DNA from: Mesostigma viride | Taxonomy: Eukaryota > Streptophyta > Mesostigmatophyceae > Mesostigmatales > Mesostigmataceae | Direction: 5' to 3' | Assembly (NCBI GenBank): GCA_009746045.1 | Contig: RPFO01000076.1 | Coordinates: forward strand, 3,813,920-3,877,919 | DNA: 64,000 nucleotides | In this document: positions 1 to 11,430 of the stretch, piece after piece | Numbering within the stretch: position 1 is the first letter of the stretch | Layout of the letters: each line of letters begins with the position of its first letter | Program-made: the position numbers and the translations under genes | The notes under the pieces: model-generated | Databases searched by the model: none | What the model was told of the DNA's origin: nothing | The model's input: the letters and a program-made list of their open reading frames with translations, nothing else

Positions 1-175
1 GATGTCAACCACTGTGACACCATACCAGAAGCTGGCATCAAGGAACCGTGATGTCAACCACTGTGACACCATACCAGAAGCTGGCATCAAGGAACCGTGA
101 TGTCAACCACTGTGACACCACACCAGAAGCTGGCATCAAGGAAACGTGATGCCAACCACAGTGGCACCATGCATC
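1..175. repeat. 49-bp tandem repeat
   Basis: Three near-identical 49-bp units start at 1, 50 and 99, each opening GATGTCAACCACTGTGACAC. A fourth, diverged and partial unit runs from 148 to about 175. The array may extend left beyond the window. An open frame runs through it but only because the unit lacks stops. Confidence 0.9.
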
Positions 176-258
176 AATTACCAAGGCTGTCCTTCCCGTA
201 TTTTCCCTTGCCTGCTCTGGCTTATCTATTCAAGTTTCACTTGCTTCTTGTCCCGTCA

Positions 259-2642
259 ATGTGTGGTGGGTTTGGATGCTGGCTGGACCCCCCCTGGCAG
301 CTGGCCCATGGGTGGGTGATCTCCCCCCCCACCGTCCCCAAGCTGCTCTGGAACCTCCTCTTTGGCCGCGGAGCCGAGTCGGACCTTGTGCGCATCTTCA
401 AGGCGGACACGCTCATGGTGAGTGGGTGGGGGGGCGCTACTGGTGAGGGGGGGGGGGGGATGGCAGCCACCGCTGTGGCACTAATGGGCACCATACGTGG
501 ATGTATTGTGCACATCTTCAAGGCTGACAGGTCCCCTGTGACTTGCTGCAGACATGTCACTAGTGAGCAGCTGCAGACACACTCCTGGTGTGTGGCTGCA
601 GCCTACTGACTGTGCGCACATACACCTATGCGGGTGGCTCTTCTCTTCTCACCCCCTCCTCCCCGGATCCCAGATCGGCTACATGTACCAGGGCGGCACC
701 GGCGACGTCATCTACAAGTATGGAGGGCGCAACCGCCAGCGGGCGACCTCCTTTCCGCCGCACATTGTCACCCTGCTGGATCGCTTCAGGGACCGGCTGC
801 ACGCCGAGTTCCGCGAAAAAGTGATGCCCAAGGCACGTCGCTGCATCGGTCATGGTTCAATGGCGCGAACTGCTTGCTATTATGTTGTGATTAGACTTGC
901 AGGTAATAGGGACCATGCCCAAGGCATGTCGCTGCATTATTGATTGTTCAGTGCACTCACAGTCTAATATTCTATCGTTGTTGAAGGCTTGAGGTGTCCA
1001 AGGCACGTTGCTGTAGCGTTCAAGAGCAGCCAGTAGACTGAAGGAAATATGGCATTCCTCCAGGTGCGACGATGGGTGCACACGACCTGACAGAGTTAGA
1101 ATAAAAGTTGTGGTTAAAGTTAGCCGCTTACGTACTACTGCTAGAACAGTAGAGACAGGAAATGAGCTCCTGCCAAGTAAGTAAGTACTTGCATGTCATG
1201 CGCATGGGCATGCCACGGAGTACTATGCTAATCTCATATAATTACACGAAAGTTACAAATATCGTCTGCATCATGCCCCAACCATATAGTCACTAGAGGG
1301 GGATATATTCCTCATCTGAGCTGTCCTCTACTGTAATGGCAGACGAGGCGGTAGTGTAGCGGCTATCCTCAGTTCCTGCCAAGCTTGGTCCCATCAACCC
1401 CACACCTCCCTCCCCAGGATACGTCCGTGAATTCGACGTGAACTGCTGGCTGGCACCTCCTCCTCTGGCGAGCCAACCCACTGCCGTGCTGACATGTGGC
1501 TCTTGGCTTACATCGACTGCATCGCCTGTTCACTGCTGTGCATGGTTTTATTTGCCCTGGATGCATGGGCCGCTGTGCTGTTCACTCCACCGGTTGCTGT
1601 ACTGGCGGCATCCCCCCGTGCTCGACAGCTGGCGTGCCGCAACTTCCCTCCCTTCAACAACGTCAACTGCGTGCTCTATCCGACTGAGCGCAACTTCTTC
1701 ATGCCCCTCCACAATGACGGCCACGCGGGGGAGAGCATCTACAACGCGGGCGCGGTCACCGCCTATGTGGCCCTGGCGAGCGCGCCAGAGGAATCCTCGT
1801 GGCGTCCGAGGGATGGAGAGGGGGAGCGGAGGCTGCCAGGGCGTGGCAGGGATAGCTCCCGAGGGAGACGCAAGCGTGCGGATGCCAGCAGCAGGGCTGT
1901 GGCCGCATCGGCGTCCACCTCCCACCCGTGGCCTGCTCGCTGCCTCACCTACGAGGTCCGAGCAGGAACGGACGCCGCAGTCTCCAGCAGCCAGTTTGTG
2001 TGTGGCTTTGCATCCTTGGCCGCGCCACTCGCTGAGGCGTCCGCGACTGAGCCTGTCGAGTAAGTGGCAGTTTAAGTGTCTCACAGGATGACTGGGTTGA
2101 TCCCACTATCTTGGTGGCAAGGTTTCTTTGGAGATTGTAGGAGGGTTCCCGCTGTGGTGATAAACGTGCCATTTTGGTTTCGTGGAGCCTGCACGTCTAC
2201 CACTAGACAGCTCGTTCTGCTGAGGATGGGTATTCCCCTCCCTCCACCCCACTGCTCATTCCATGGACGATTGATGCTCACGTGACGCAGTAATGTTTAG
2301 TTTGATTCTCTTATGATGCCTGTGTTGTGCTGGCAATGACATAGTAATAGAGAGTTCATGGCAGAGGTCGAGTATCTAGAGGTACCTCTAGACGTCATGG
2401 CCGTGACTCACCCTATAAAGCTTTTCGCCTTGTTATTTAATTTGTGCAGGCACCCCATTGTGCCTGGGAGCAAGATCTCTCAGGCTTTCTCTATGGCGGA
2501 GGGAACCGTGGGTGCACTGCGGGACCATCCACAACAGCTCAAGCATGGGCGCTTGCCGTCACGAGACGCCTCTCTACGCAAGTATGCTGACGCAGTTCTT
2601 GTCTTCCGTTCATTGAGAGGCTTGACAGTGCCAAGCAATTAA
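259..2642 (+). CDS. AlkB-like 2OG-Fe(II) oxygenase, multi-exon, model incomplete
   Basis: Several exon-like blocks together resemble an AlkB homologue, an iron and 2-oxoglutarate dependent demethylase of alkylated nucleic acids or protein. A first block ends at 417 with a good donor (ATG|GTGAGT). An in-phase block starts at 674 after CAG and reads IGYMYQGGTGDVIYKYGG, followed by a proline-leucine segment (FPPHIVTLLDRF), as AlkB proteins have before the core. Around 1660-1770 the frame reads FNNVNCVLYP then LHNDGHAGE, giving the HxD iron-binding pair. The last block, after the acceptor near 2449, reads LKHGRLPSRDASLRK then LVFR, matching the distal His and the Arg residues that bind 2-oxoglutarate; it stops at 2640-2642. 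The 3' border of the second block (donor at 902 fits the phase) and the joins between 1418 and 2450 are not settled. It could be a decayed copy. The family call is an inference from motif order. Confidence 0.5.
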
Positions 2643-2778
2643 CCTCCATAGTTAGTTCAATGTTGATCGACATGTCTCCGCTAATAGGCCTTGGAGCCAG
2701 AAACGTAAGAACTCAAGCGAACATAAGTCATGGTGCAGGACTGAGGATGGCGATGGCGGCCTGCTTCTTGACGACATT

Positions 2779-2991
2779 ATGGACGTCGTGGATTTGGCGC
2801 GCATTACAGCGAGGCGCCTGCAGCTGCGGGCTGGTTGGCAACGGCCGCACCATCTTCTCATCGACCTGCAGGTGAATTTGGTGGCACGACGGGGCCCCAA
2901 GAGCTGCTTGGCGACAGCGCCCTTCCAGTTTGACGAGGGCGAGTCCAACATTGACTGGGAGTGTAGCTTGCCGGTGGCCTCCTTGCTGTGA
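2779..2991 (+). CDS. possible coding exon, unknown function
   Basis: A 70-codon open stretch reads MDVVDLARITARRLQLRAG and later ATAPFQFDEGESNIDWECS, with protein-like composition and a stop at 2989-2991. It lies 140 bases after the AlkB-like stop, so it is either part of another transcript or an alternative end of the upstream gene. No family is recognised and no promoter or splice border can be fixed. Confidence 0.2.
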   Translation: MDVVDLARITARRLQLRAGWQRPHHLLIDLQVNLVARRGPKSCLATAPFQFDEGESNIDWECSLPVASLL

Positions 2992-4350
2992 CCTCCATGT
3001 GGTTTGTCGAGTGGGTCCGGAGCTGGGTGGAAATCTTGGCAGTCATTAATTCACTCATGCACGTGCCTCCGTTGGGAGAGTCACGGGGAACAAACATTGT
3101 GAGTAGGTACCTTTCATCGATCCCTTAGCAACAACACTGGGGGCAATAAACCTAATTCTTGGCTTGCCCTAATGCAGATTCTCGAATGTAAGAAAGCAGA
3201 GCATGCGCGTCCATGGCAATATTAAACCTGTCCAAGAACGCGTATTCGCGATTTTACCATCCACTTGTTTGTTCGTTGAGTCACTCATCCATCCATCAGC
3301 AAGTCTTCAATTGCTCAATTGCTTCACCCAGCGCTGTTCATCCATCTAGCCGGCGGGCCGGCCGGCCGTTCCTCCATCCCTGTAGCTGTCCCTCAATCAG
3401 TGAAATAGTTTGGTACCATATCGGAGTATCCACTGGATACCATAGGTATTGAAACGTGGGATGGGTTGACCACAGCTGGATCCACTGAGTTCGAAGAAGG
3501 GGGGAAAGCTGACAATAACTATATAGTAGTATCAATCAAGCGTATAGGTGCTGAAGCTAAGGTCCATTGGAGTGCCTTCCTACCAGAGAAACAAGTTTAT
3601 TACAATAAGTGTGAGCCTAGCCACGCCCTCAAAATCGTGGTTCTCTGAACATAGTTTCTTTATAGTGAGATGGAAGGGTAGCCGCTATAGCTAGGTTATT
3701 GGGTTCACGTGACATACCTTTTGAGGCCGATGCGGCCTGATCCGGATCAGTCGTGGCCAAAACTTTGGCCAGTTTTTCTTGGCCAGGTGGCAGGAGCTAC
3801 GTTGAGATATAAACCTGCCACTGTCTAGGTTTCTTGGCTAATGGCGTAGTGATTAACTAGATCTAGATTCCTTCTCTCACGCGATATGTGACCTAATAGC
3901 CCCGGCAGCCTTACGTAAGCTGCCGGCAATTAGAACGCCACATTGCGTCATTTGTTCAGAGGCAACATTTGCGTGGCGAAAAAATGCCGTCCGGGCCAAG
4001 GCCGCATGACACGCAAAAAAGGACAAAAACAAACCCACCTAGCTAAGGTCGGCCTCTTTTCTTTTCCCGCCCACCCTCCCTGCGTGTTTGGGGGTAAGGC
4101 TAGCCTTTGCCAAGCAATAAGTGTTCCCATGAGCATCGGCGGCCGGGATGTGGCCTGCCTTTTGTATGTGCTCCACTCATTGTTTTAATAAAGAGTCTGG
4201 TTACCCTGGAGTTCCACGGTTAATAGAATCATTATACAAGTCATTGTCAAGTTAGGCCAGCCAGTTCACCATGCTGGGGCCCAGCACATGCCCCCTTGGT
4301 CCAATCTTGTCCCCCAACAGCAGCGAGGGTGGGTGGGTGGGAGCTGCAAG

Positions 4351-4630
4351 AAGGCCTCCCTACGTTCACCACACCACTCTAAGTACGGTGTGAAAATAGA
4401 AAACAAAGCACATGTCTCACGGCGCCGCGCCCCCCTCAATCAAGGGCGGGCACGATTGCCAGTAGGCACTATAGTACCGGCGCACCGCCGGTCCCCTTCT
4501 CTCTAGTCCTAAGTAACAACAAGCACCTTACATGGTGTAGGTGACGTAGAGCTACGCTACAGGCGGCAGATCGGCCCCCTTTGAGCCCGCCGCAACATAA
4601 CTATAAAATGAGCAGATAGCTCAAAAAATA
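4351..4630 (+). repeat. direct repeat, copy 1 of 2
   Basis: This 280-base block starts AAGGCCTCCCTACG and ends GATAGCTCAAAAAATA. It is repeated with a handful of changes at 5997-6283, which has small insertions such as an added ACGGT near 6195. The copies share orientation and flank about 1.4 kb of other sequence, which would fit long terminal repeats of a nonautonomous element, but neither copy has clear TG..CA ends. Confidence 0.75.
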
Positions 4631-5996
4631 GGTGCTGAAGCTAAGGTCCGTTGGAGTGCCTTCCTACCAGAGAAACAAGTTTATTACAATAAGTGTGTGC
4701 AGGCTTTCACAGTTGAGCCTAGCCACGCCCTCAAAATCATTGTACAAGTCATTGTCAAGTTAGGCCAGTTCACCATGCTGGGGCCCAGCACATGCCCCCT
4801 TGGTCCAATCTTGTCCCACATCACCATCTCTGGCCACCCAGGCCATTTCCAGCCCTGGTGGTAGGAACGCAACCACTTGGAATGCTGGGCTCTTGTTGGC
4901 ATGATGATGCCCCCCCTCCCGCCCCCGTGTGGCCGCTACGGTTTCCCGGCGGACGCAGGGCGGAGCCACATGCGTTCCCCTTCTTAGAGGGGCGTATCCC
5001 AGTGCTGCCGCTTTAGGACTTATGCCACCTGGGAACGTCTCCAGCTCACCCAACCACCATCACCAGCCCGCCAGCTGAAAGCCGCTGGGATTTCCCGAGG
5101 GTAGAGCCACTGCCACCGGCTCTATTACCCCCCATCGTGGTGATAATGATGGCTGCGGACCTCCTAGCGCCAAGGCTCACCATCGCCATGGTGTCCCGAG
5201 CCTTGGCGCAGCCGCAGCCGAGTGGAGCTTTATTATGGTATATAATGCATTTTCTTAATACAAAGCCCGACCGTACTGCCGGGTTCCATACGCACCCCCC
5301 ACGAGGGGAAATTTTTTTCCAGGCTTGCAAGGCACTGTAGCATTTCTTAATCAGATTTTATGGATGCGCATGAATACCCACGGTTTACCGCAGCATCCCA
5401 ACTCTCCCTTATTGCCAAGGGCAGAAGGGGCCTGCTCGCCGGAACGCCGAGAGGGTACAGGGCGCCTGCCGATCTCCCCATGCCGACAGGACCCCCCCCG
5501 ACCCACGGCAGCCACTGCCATTGGTGCACCCTCCTCCGCCTCTGGTTTCTTTTGACCCCCATCTTTATGAAAAACGCCCTGCTTCCCCCGTGCACGCCGC
5601 TACAGGGATAAAAAATTCCTGGCGGACACTTTACCCGAGGGCAAATCTAGCGCTTCCTTCAGGGCTCGTCACCTCTCGCTGTCCTTTCGCAGGGCTCTCC
5701 GCCAAAACCCGCCTTCTCTAAAAACCGCCTTCCCTCTTCATTGACTTTCGAAATTCAAGTCGCTACGGGCTCCCAACTGGAGCCCGGCCGGCGCACCCCA
5801 GCGCCATGGGGGAACACCCTAGGACCAGCACTTCAACCCTTCACCAATATTTCGAACAACAGCGGGTCACCTCTCCGTAATACGGGGAGGCTCGCAGCGT
5901 CGACTTACATTGGGCGTAGCAGCCATAGTGGCCGCAAAGCGGCCCCCCTGGTGGCCAGCCCACCTTTCATCACATTGGAAAGTTGCGAGCTGGAAA

Positions 5997-6283
5997 AAGG
6001 CCTCCCTACGTTCACCACATCACTCTAAGTACGGTGTGAAAATAGAAAACAAAGCACATGTCTCACGGCCCCGCGCCCCCCTCAATCAAGGGCGGGCACG
6101 ATTGCCAGTAGGCACTAGCTAGTACCGGCGCACCGCCGGTCCCCTTCTCTCTAGTCCTAAGTAACAACAAGCACCTTACATGGTGTAGGTGACGTACGGT
6201 AGAGCTACGCTACAGGCGGCAGATCGGCCCCCTTTGAGCCCGCCGCAACATAACTATAAAATGAGCAGATAGCTCAAAAAATA
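5997..6283 (+). repeat. direct repeat, copy 2 of 2
   Basis: Second copy of the 4351-4630 block in the same orientation. It diverges immediately after GCTCAAAAAATA, where copy 1 runs into another repeat module (GGTGCTGAAGC) and this copy runs into CCCGAGGC. Confidence 0.75.
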
Positions 6284-7210
6284 CCCGAGGCAAGATGCAG
6301 CAAATAGCAGTAGTACACTAAACATACTGCCATGCACATTGCCGGTACGCCGAACTAAACCGCTTGCGGCAAGCTCAGCTTAGCTCCAGCGCAGGTTCGA
6401 ACTAGGACCTCTGGCATTGATTCAGCGGATATAGGGGTTTCCTGATCCATAGGCATCCCAAACTATAACCCAACTGCGAAAAAAACTATTTACAGGAGAG
6501 GGGTGTCAGTAATTAATTAATTAATCGATTAATGTACACGTGATTCGGTGTTCTCTGAACGTAGTTTCTTTATAATAGATGATCTCGAATGAACGCCGCT
6601 ATGTGAGTGGTACTACGGGATGGTGGGCTTTGGGCTGGACCGGTTCCATGAGTTAGAATTAGTTGGCCAGTTTTGTATGGCCATTTCTAGTTCGTTAAGT
6701 TAAGGGGAGGTGTGCCACCAAAACCCCCCAAAACTGGAATACACTTGTTTCAATATGAATTCAATTGAATTATGCCCAGCCATGATTAGGGGCCCTAAAT
6801 AACATGTTTAGTGAGTTATCCATGCATTCATTGAAGGTTCTACCCCCAACCACGCGCCGGCATCGCGCTAAAAATAGAAAAAGACGCTAATTAGGGCACA
6901 GTATGCCCCAGCCAATGCACACATCAATTCAGGCCAGCCATGATATTTTCCAAGCAGGTCGTGGGTGGCCAAAAATTAGAGCCACTCACAACCCATATCT
7001 GACATGCTTTAGAATTTTTATGCTCTTGCAAGTACAAAAACGCTGTTTTTCACACATGCCAAAAATAATACACACATGTGAAATGGGCCAAACATGATAT
7101 TTAAAATTCCATTAGTCATCGACACACACGCTCGCAAAATCTGGCTGCATTTGGACAAGCGGTGTGGAAGTTATGCTCTTTGGCAGCATGCCACCTGGGC
7201 GTCCATTATA

Positions 7211-8097
7211 CTAGTCACTGTCACTATCACTGCCATCATCACAGTCTTCCCCGCAGCAAACTGGGCAGAACCAGTCCCCATCAGGTACGCTGGGCAGGAG
7301 AGGGACCGTGCAGCTCAGGTGGAGCCCCCCATCGCACCCGGGTGTGCTGCACAGCAAGAAAGGGTCATCATCAGATGCATCAGTCTTAGAGCAGCGCAAG
7401 CAAGGGATGTGTGCAGTGTCATCATCATCCTCATTGCTGCCCGCCCCCGCCCCCCAGTAGCAGCCCCCACACCCCCATAGTGCACCCCCTTGCTGTAGGT
7501 GACCTGGCCCCTCTGGGCATCTACCTTGCCCTCATCCCAGCGATGGCCACGCTTCACATGCCACGCCCGGGCTGCCTCAGCCTTGTACTCTAGCGTCTTC
7601 TTGACCACCTGCTGGCGCTTTCTCTTCTTCTGCAGCTCACTGAGCTGGGCTAGGGCAGCGGGTGAGGCATCCACACCTAGCTTCTGCGCTACAGCCCCGG
7701 GCCACCAGTCCTCCGGCCCTCCGACGCCCGACAAATCCCCACAGCACAGCACGTGGGGTACAAGCCAGCAGGAAACCCCCCCTTGCCATTAGGTGTGCTC
7801 ATGACCTGCATGCTGTGGTGAAACTCATTGATGTTGGAGCTTGAGTTGTGGCAGAGGCCTGCGAGGATGTCGGGGGTGGACGGGTGGTGTACCTATATCC
7901 CAGACCTCCTTCACTAGCCCCTGCACATCCACTGTGTCCTTGCCCCTTGTAGACGCACGCGGCAGCCAGTTGGTGCTGTCACCCCCCCACGGTGGCTCAT
8001 TCTTCTGCAGCCTGTGCACGCAGCACCACTGCTCCTCCTTGATGCTACCATCTGGCTGCAGGTTGTGGTTAGGAAAAGCATGGCACCTCGCTGTTAC
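7211..8097 (-). pseudogene. PHD-finger protein gene, frameshifted
   Basis: The end of the frame carries a complete PHD finger, the C4HC3 zinc fold that reads histone H3 tails. IPCLRCSK, then PFLLCSTPGCDGGLHLSC, then DGDWFCPVC give C-x2-C, C-x4-C, H-x2-C and C-x2-C, followed by an acidic Asp/Ser tail to the stop at 7211. Upstream, on the same strand, other frames continue one protein: a Cys/Trp-rich segment (EEQWCCVHRLQKNEPPWGG, about 8045-7985), a block VHHPSTPDILAG (about 7890), a Lys/Arg-rich stretch (QKKRKRQQVVKKTLEYKAEAA, about 7640-7580) and KRGHRWDEGKVDAQRG. Joining them needs shifts near 7900, 7760 and in the G-rich tract near 7450. The gene is therefore broken, or the homopolymers are misassembled. 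Its 5' end is not found; a chromatin role is inferred from the PHD finger only. Confidence 0.65.
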
Positions 8098-8224
8098 GTC
8101 CTAAACTTCTACCGCCACCTCTACCTCTACTGGGCCTGATGCTACCTAAATTGGTCAGGCCTCCTCTACTCAAACCCCTAGCGAAAGACGAACGAGACGG
8201 AGCTGATCTCAATGCATTCGCGTA
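8098..8224. other. no gene seen
   Basis: Short spacer between the PHD-finger remnant and the candidate LTR. It holds no long frame and no repeat recognised elsewhere in the window. Confidence 0.4.
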
Positions 8225-8655
8225 TGTGTTGCTGTAATACGCCATACAACCATTTACCCGAACCCGTTTATTCCAGGAATAGAGGAAGGAAACACACTAC
8301 ACTGCCGTGACCCAAGCCTGTATGTGTTAATTCATTTAACACACGCCGAGTGACCACACGAGGGGTAGAACGTGCATAAATGGTCACCAACGGTCCAACA
8401 TGCTCGGGCCGACATGGCCCTCGCCTACAGATACACCGGCACAGGCACAGATGCACGCTGGTCCACTACATTCTACCAAAGGATAAGGACCACTAATAAA
8501 GTACGCGGCGCGGCGCCCAAAAGCACCCAATGTACCACAGTACTGTTACGAGGACAATAGTGTCCCAGTTGGATCTACACGTAAACCTAGGGACAACCGA
8601 GGCAAGGGACCTAATTTACGTCCGTAACTACAACGAATTGTTACGCGACGTAACA
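8225..8655 (-). repeat. candidate 3' LTR of gypsy element with polypurine tract
   Basis: On the minus strand a purine run (GTGGGGGGGGAGG, about 8668-8656) sits directly before TGTTACGTCGCGTAAC at 8655, as expected for a polypurine tract next to a 3' LTR starting TG. About 430 bases later a CAACA end is possible near 8225. An AATAAA-like signal lies near 8270. The partner LTR is absent, so the outer end is a guess. Confidence 0.5.
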
Positions 8656-9023
8656 CCTCCCCCCCCACAAAGGTAGGGAGCCCTCTCCCTACGCACAGGG
8701 AGGAAACCAAGGGGTAGGAAACCTAATGCACCCAGCACACACCAACACAATCGGCAGGCCATCCAAGATACAAAGCACCAACGTATTAACTCGGTCTCCA
8801 CCACCACGCCGGGAGGTGTAGGGTTACCAGCACCAAGCCTGGTGGTAGGTTCCCCTAACTGCCTGGAACAGAGTCCTTGCCGGGGGGACGGCACTGGGCA
8901 GGACACACAGAGTAAACAAATCAGTACCAAGGACCAAGAACGACCAGTCAACTGGCCAGAACGTGAGGGCGACTCTATATACCGGAGGGACAACACCCTC
9001 AGGTCGGGCCTAAGGCCCTCTAT

Positions 9024-9736
9024 CTAGTTGCCATCCGTCTGGTAAGTGCCACGAGAGGCCAGCAGGACATCCAGGTACGCCTGGTAGTGAGCCACATCAT
9101 CGGCATTGTCGTGCCTATCTACAGTGAGGAAAACATCGGCCCACACGCCATCAGGAAAAAGACCCAGAAAGGCCCAGTAATACCTATGCTGCGTAAGAAC
9201 GACCTGGCCACGGGCCCAGTCCAGGAAACCACAGGCAAAGAGGCGTAGGAAAGGCTCTACCGCGATCAAGCAGAGAGCCCGCAGGAGTAGGCGATGGTAC
9301 CGGATCCGAGGGCGCAAACCCGTCGAGAAAAACAGATCTACCAGGGGCTCCACGTTAGACGGCCACATCCGGATGTGCCGAACCTCACGGGAGCGCCAAC
9401 GACGGGCACACTGTCGCGACCCGAACGTCTCGAGGTAGTCGCTAGCCCGTGGAGGAGGATGGCCACGGGAGTCCACCAGACCCTGGCCCGGGATGGGCGC
9501 TGGACGACGGGCATCCCACTCTAAGATGGGCTGGAGAACCGTGCTGTACGTAGCACCCGGCACCGCAGGAAACTCTACCGTAAGGGCATCTGAGGCCATA
9601 ATACCCAGAGGCGGAGGGTAAGCCCACTGGAACCCACCGTAGGTGTCCAAGTCATTGTGACGCCTAGCCCAGCGATACAGAACGCGCCGAACCAGGATCT
9701 CGCCCTGGAACACCGGATCAGCTAAATAACCATATC
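9024..9736 (-). CDS. gypsy-associated 3' frame, downstream part
   Basis: An open frame of about 230 residues ends at 9024. It has no early ATG; its first residues (YGYLADPVFQGEIL) overlap the end of the upstream frame in a different phase, so it is best read as the continuation of the 542-residue protein after a one-base shift near 9735. It is Trp- and Arg-rich, with moderately hydrophobic segments (LLLRALCLIAVEPFLRLFACG; YYWAFLGLFPDGVWADVFL). No family is recognised. It lies just before the polypurine tract and LTR. Confidence 0.5.
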
Positions 9737-11350
9737 GAAAGGAGGCCGATCAGTCTCAATGGGTAGGCCACGGTCCCGCGGCGCCCGACACACCTGGGAG
9801 AACCCGTAGGACATGGGCGAAATGGCAAGCTCGGCGGAGGCGCGTGGCAGGTCACATTGTCGGCAGGCGAGCGCAGACATACCGTACCCAAGGACAGGCG
9901 TGTCGCGCGACTCCGGAGTCGCATGCACCACAGAAGGGGCCCGATCCCGATCGCCCTCAGACAACTCCCGGAGGGAATCAGCAGCGCGGGTGGCGCGAGG
10001 ATCAGAGCCGCTGGACCGAACAACCGCAGCCAAAGACCGCGGGGCCGAAGGGACAGGGGCCGAAGCAGGGGTAGGAACCGGCACAGACGCAGACGGCGCC
10101 GGTACAACAGGGGGTCGCGTCGGACCCGCTGCCGGAGGGGGTCGCGACGGACCCGCCCCCGCAGCTGGCGCTCCGGTCTCCGGTGGCGGAGCACCCCCAG
10201 GCCACATGTTGAAAACAGGGCCCGTAGGGACAGGCAATCCGGCATACGACTGGTTACCATCTAAGCTCCAGTCAGGCACCGGAATCCTCTGCGGAGGACC
10301 GCCCTCCCAAAGCCTGGGAAGACCGCCCGGGTCGCTGAAGAAACCCCGCGAAGGCGGCGCTGGCGCGGTGGGCGGCCCGGAAGCGACGGCGGCGGGCGCG
10401 GCCGCTGGGGCGGAGGACTCGCGCAGAGGCGCAGGTAAGTCAGTAGCAGGCGCAGGGGCAGCCGAAGGCGTAGGAGCCGCAGCAACAGAAGAAACCGCAG
10501 CTACCGAGGGCTCGCACAGCGCGGGCGGACCCGTAGGCGCCGAGGCGACCGAAGGGGAAGGGGGCACAGATACAACAGACAACCCACCTGGCGTGGCTGG
10601 AGCGTGCGCCTGGGCCGCCATGAAGGCCCCGAAGGCCGCGGTCAGGGACTGGATCTGTGCCTGCATCGCAGAAACTGTCGCCGAAAGAGGATCAGGCTCA
10701 CGATCAGAGCCCAAAGGGGTAGGCTCCACCGACGCGCGCCGGGCCGACCGTGGTGAAGACGGGACAGGGGAAGGAGCCGACACTGAGGAGGAGGACGCTA
10801 CAGGGGAGGCCGAATACTCTGGCGTGTACTGTGCCTCGACTGGTGCGTCCGTAGGGGTAGGGTCGCCAAATGCTACGCCCGCTGTCTGGTCCGCGATCTC
10901 CATGAACTCAACCGCCCGTAGGAGGTCACAGGGGTTGTCATCTATATCTGCCTCGCCCTCGCCCGGAAGCCAGGGGAACACCTCCCGTAGGCAAGCGCGA
11001 CCCACAGGGGTAGACAGGTAGGAAAACACCCGGGGGCACTCAAGGACAGCGGCTATCTGCCCTAAGGCTGGGCAGCGGGAGCCACATCCTAAAAGGCAAT
11101 GCCCGGCATCGTCGAATCCATGCACAACTAGCTGTTGCGGATCATCAGGGGCCGGGCCGAACCACGCGACCCCAAAGAGGGCAGCCCTGACTAAAGTCGC
11201 ATGCTGAGCCTGGAGGGCAGACTGAATGGTGCCACCCGGATAACTGGAACGTGACACCCAGCGGCCCGGAAGGGCCTCGAAGTAGAGCTCTGGGTCCGGT
11301 GGTGGAGGGGAAGGTGGCCGGCTCTCCGACGGAGGGGTAGGATCAGCCAT
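9722..11350 (-). CDS. gypsy-associated 3' frame, Pro/Ala-rich, unknown function
   Basis: The ATG at 11350 opens a 542-residue frame. The N-terminal third is globular-looking (ELYFEALPGRWVSRSSYPGG; LLGCGSRCPALGQIAAVLE; FPWLPGEGEADIDDNPCDLL). Then comes a Ser/Pro linker, a short helical segment (LSATVSAMQAQIQSLTAAFG), and about 200 residues very rich in Pro and Ala. The layout recalls a Gag-like structural protein, but it lies downstream of integrase, where an env or accessory frame would be. No signal peptide is seen. The frame ends at 9722 and seems to continue, shifted, to 9024. High G+C produces long antisense frames here that are shadows. Confidence 0.55.
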   Translation of the reverse strand: MADPTPPSESRPPSPPPPDPELYFEALPGRWVSRSSYPGGTIQSALQAQHATLVRAALFGVAWFGPAPDDPQQLVVHGFDDAGHCLLGCGSRCPALGQIAAVLECPRVFSYLSTPVGRACLREVFPWLPGEGEADIDDNPCDLLRAVEFMEIADQTAGVAFGDPTPTDAPVEAQYTPEYSASPVASSSSVSAPSPVPSSPRSARRASVEPTPLGSDREPDPLSATVSAMQAQIQSLTAAFGAFMAAQAHAPATPGGLSVVSVPPSPSVASAPTGPPALCEPSVAAVSSVAAAPTPSAAPAPATDLPAPLRESSAPAAAPAAVASGPPTAPAPPSRGFFSDPGGLPRLWEGGPPQRIPVPDWSLDGNQSYAGLPVPTGPVFNMWPGGAPPPETGAPAAGAGPSRPPPAAGPTRPPVVPAPSASVPVPTPASAPVPSAPRSLAAVVRSSGSDPRATRAADSLRELSEGDRDRAPSVVHATPESRDTPVLGYGMSALACRQCDLPRASAELAISPMSYGFSQVCRAPRDRGLPIETDRPPFDMVI

Positions 11351-11430
11351 GCATGATGGCTGCGGAGGGGAGGGGACAACCAACCACCCACCAACAGCAG
11401 AAATACGATAAGGGAGGGGCAGGTTGCCAG

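Larger units (their letters stand above)
2992..6900. other. noncoding repeat patchwork
   Basis: No convincing gene is seen. The stretch is built of shuffled repeat modules. 3544-3636 recurs at 4628-4738, the latter with an extra 18 bases or so. About 4233-4311 recurs at 4741-4818. 4351-4630 recurs at 5997-6283. A short block at 3642-3665 (TTCTCTGAACATAGTTTC) recurs at about 6551. A TTAA-rich tract lies at 6512-6533. The order suggests nested insertion or segmental duplication of nonautonomous elements. Open frames here are short and differ between copies. Confidence 0.6.

Noticed and set aside
1-175. CRISPR-like array
   Set aside because: The 49-bp units are contiguous without spacers and the window is eukaryotic.
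6385-6415. GGTTCGAACTAGG, like a tRNA B box, suggesting a tRNA gene or SINE
   Set aside because: Flanking bases do not pair into a T arm, and no A box or acceptor stem was found on either strand.
9813-11021. 402-codon plus-strand frame rich in Gly and Ala
   Set aside because: It is antisense to the Pro/Ala-rich 3' frame of the gypsy element; its composition is what high G+C antisense produces.
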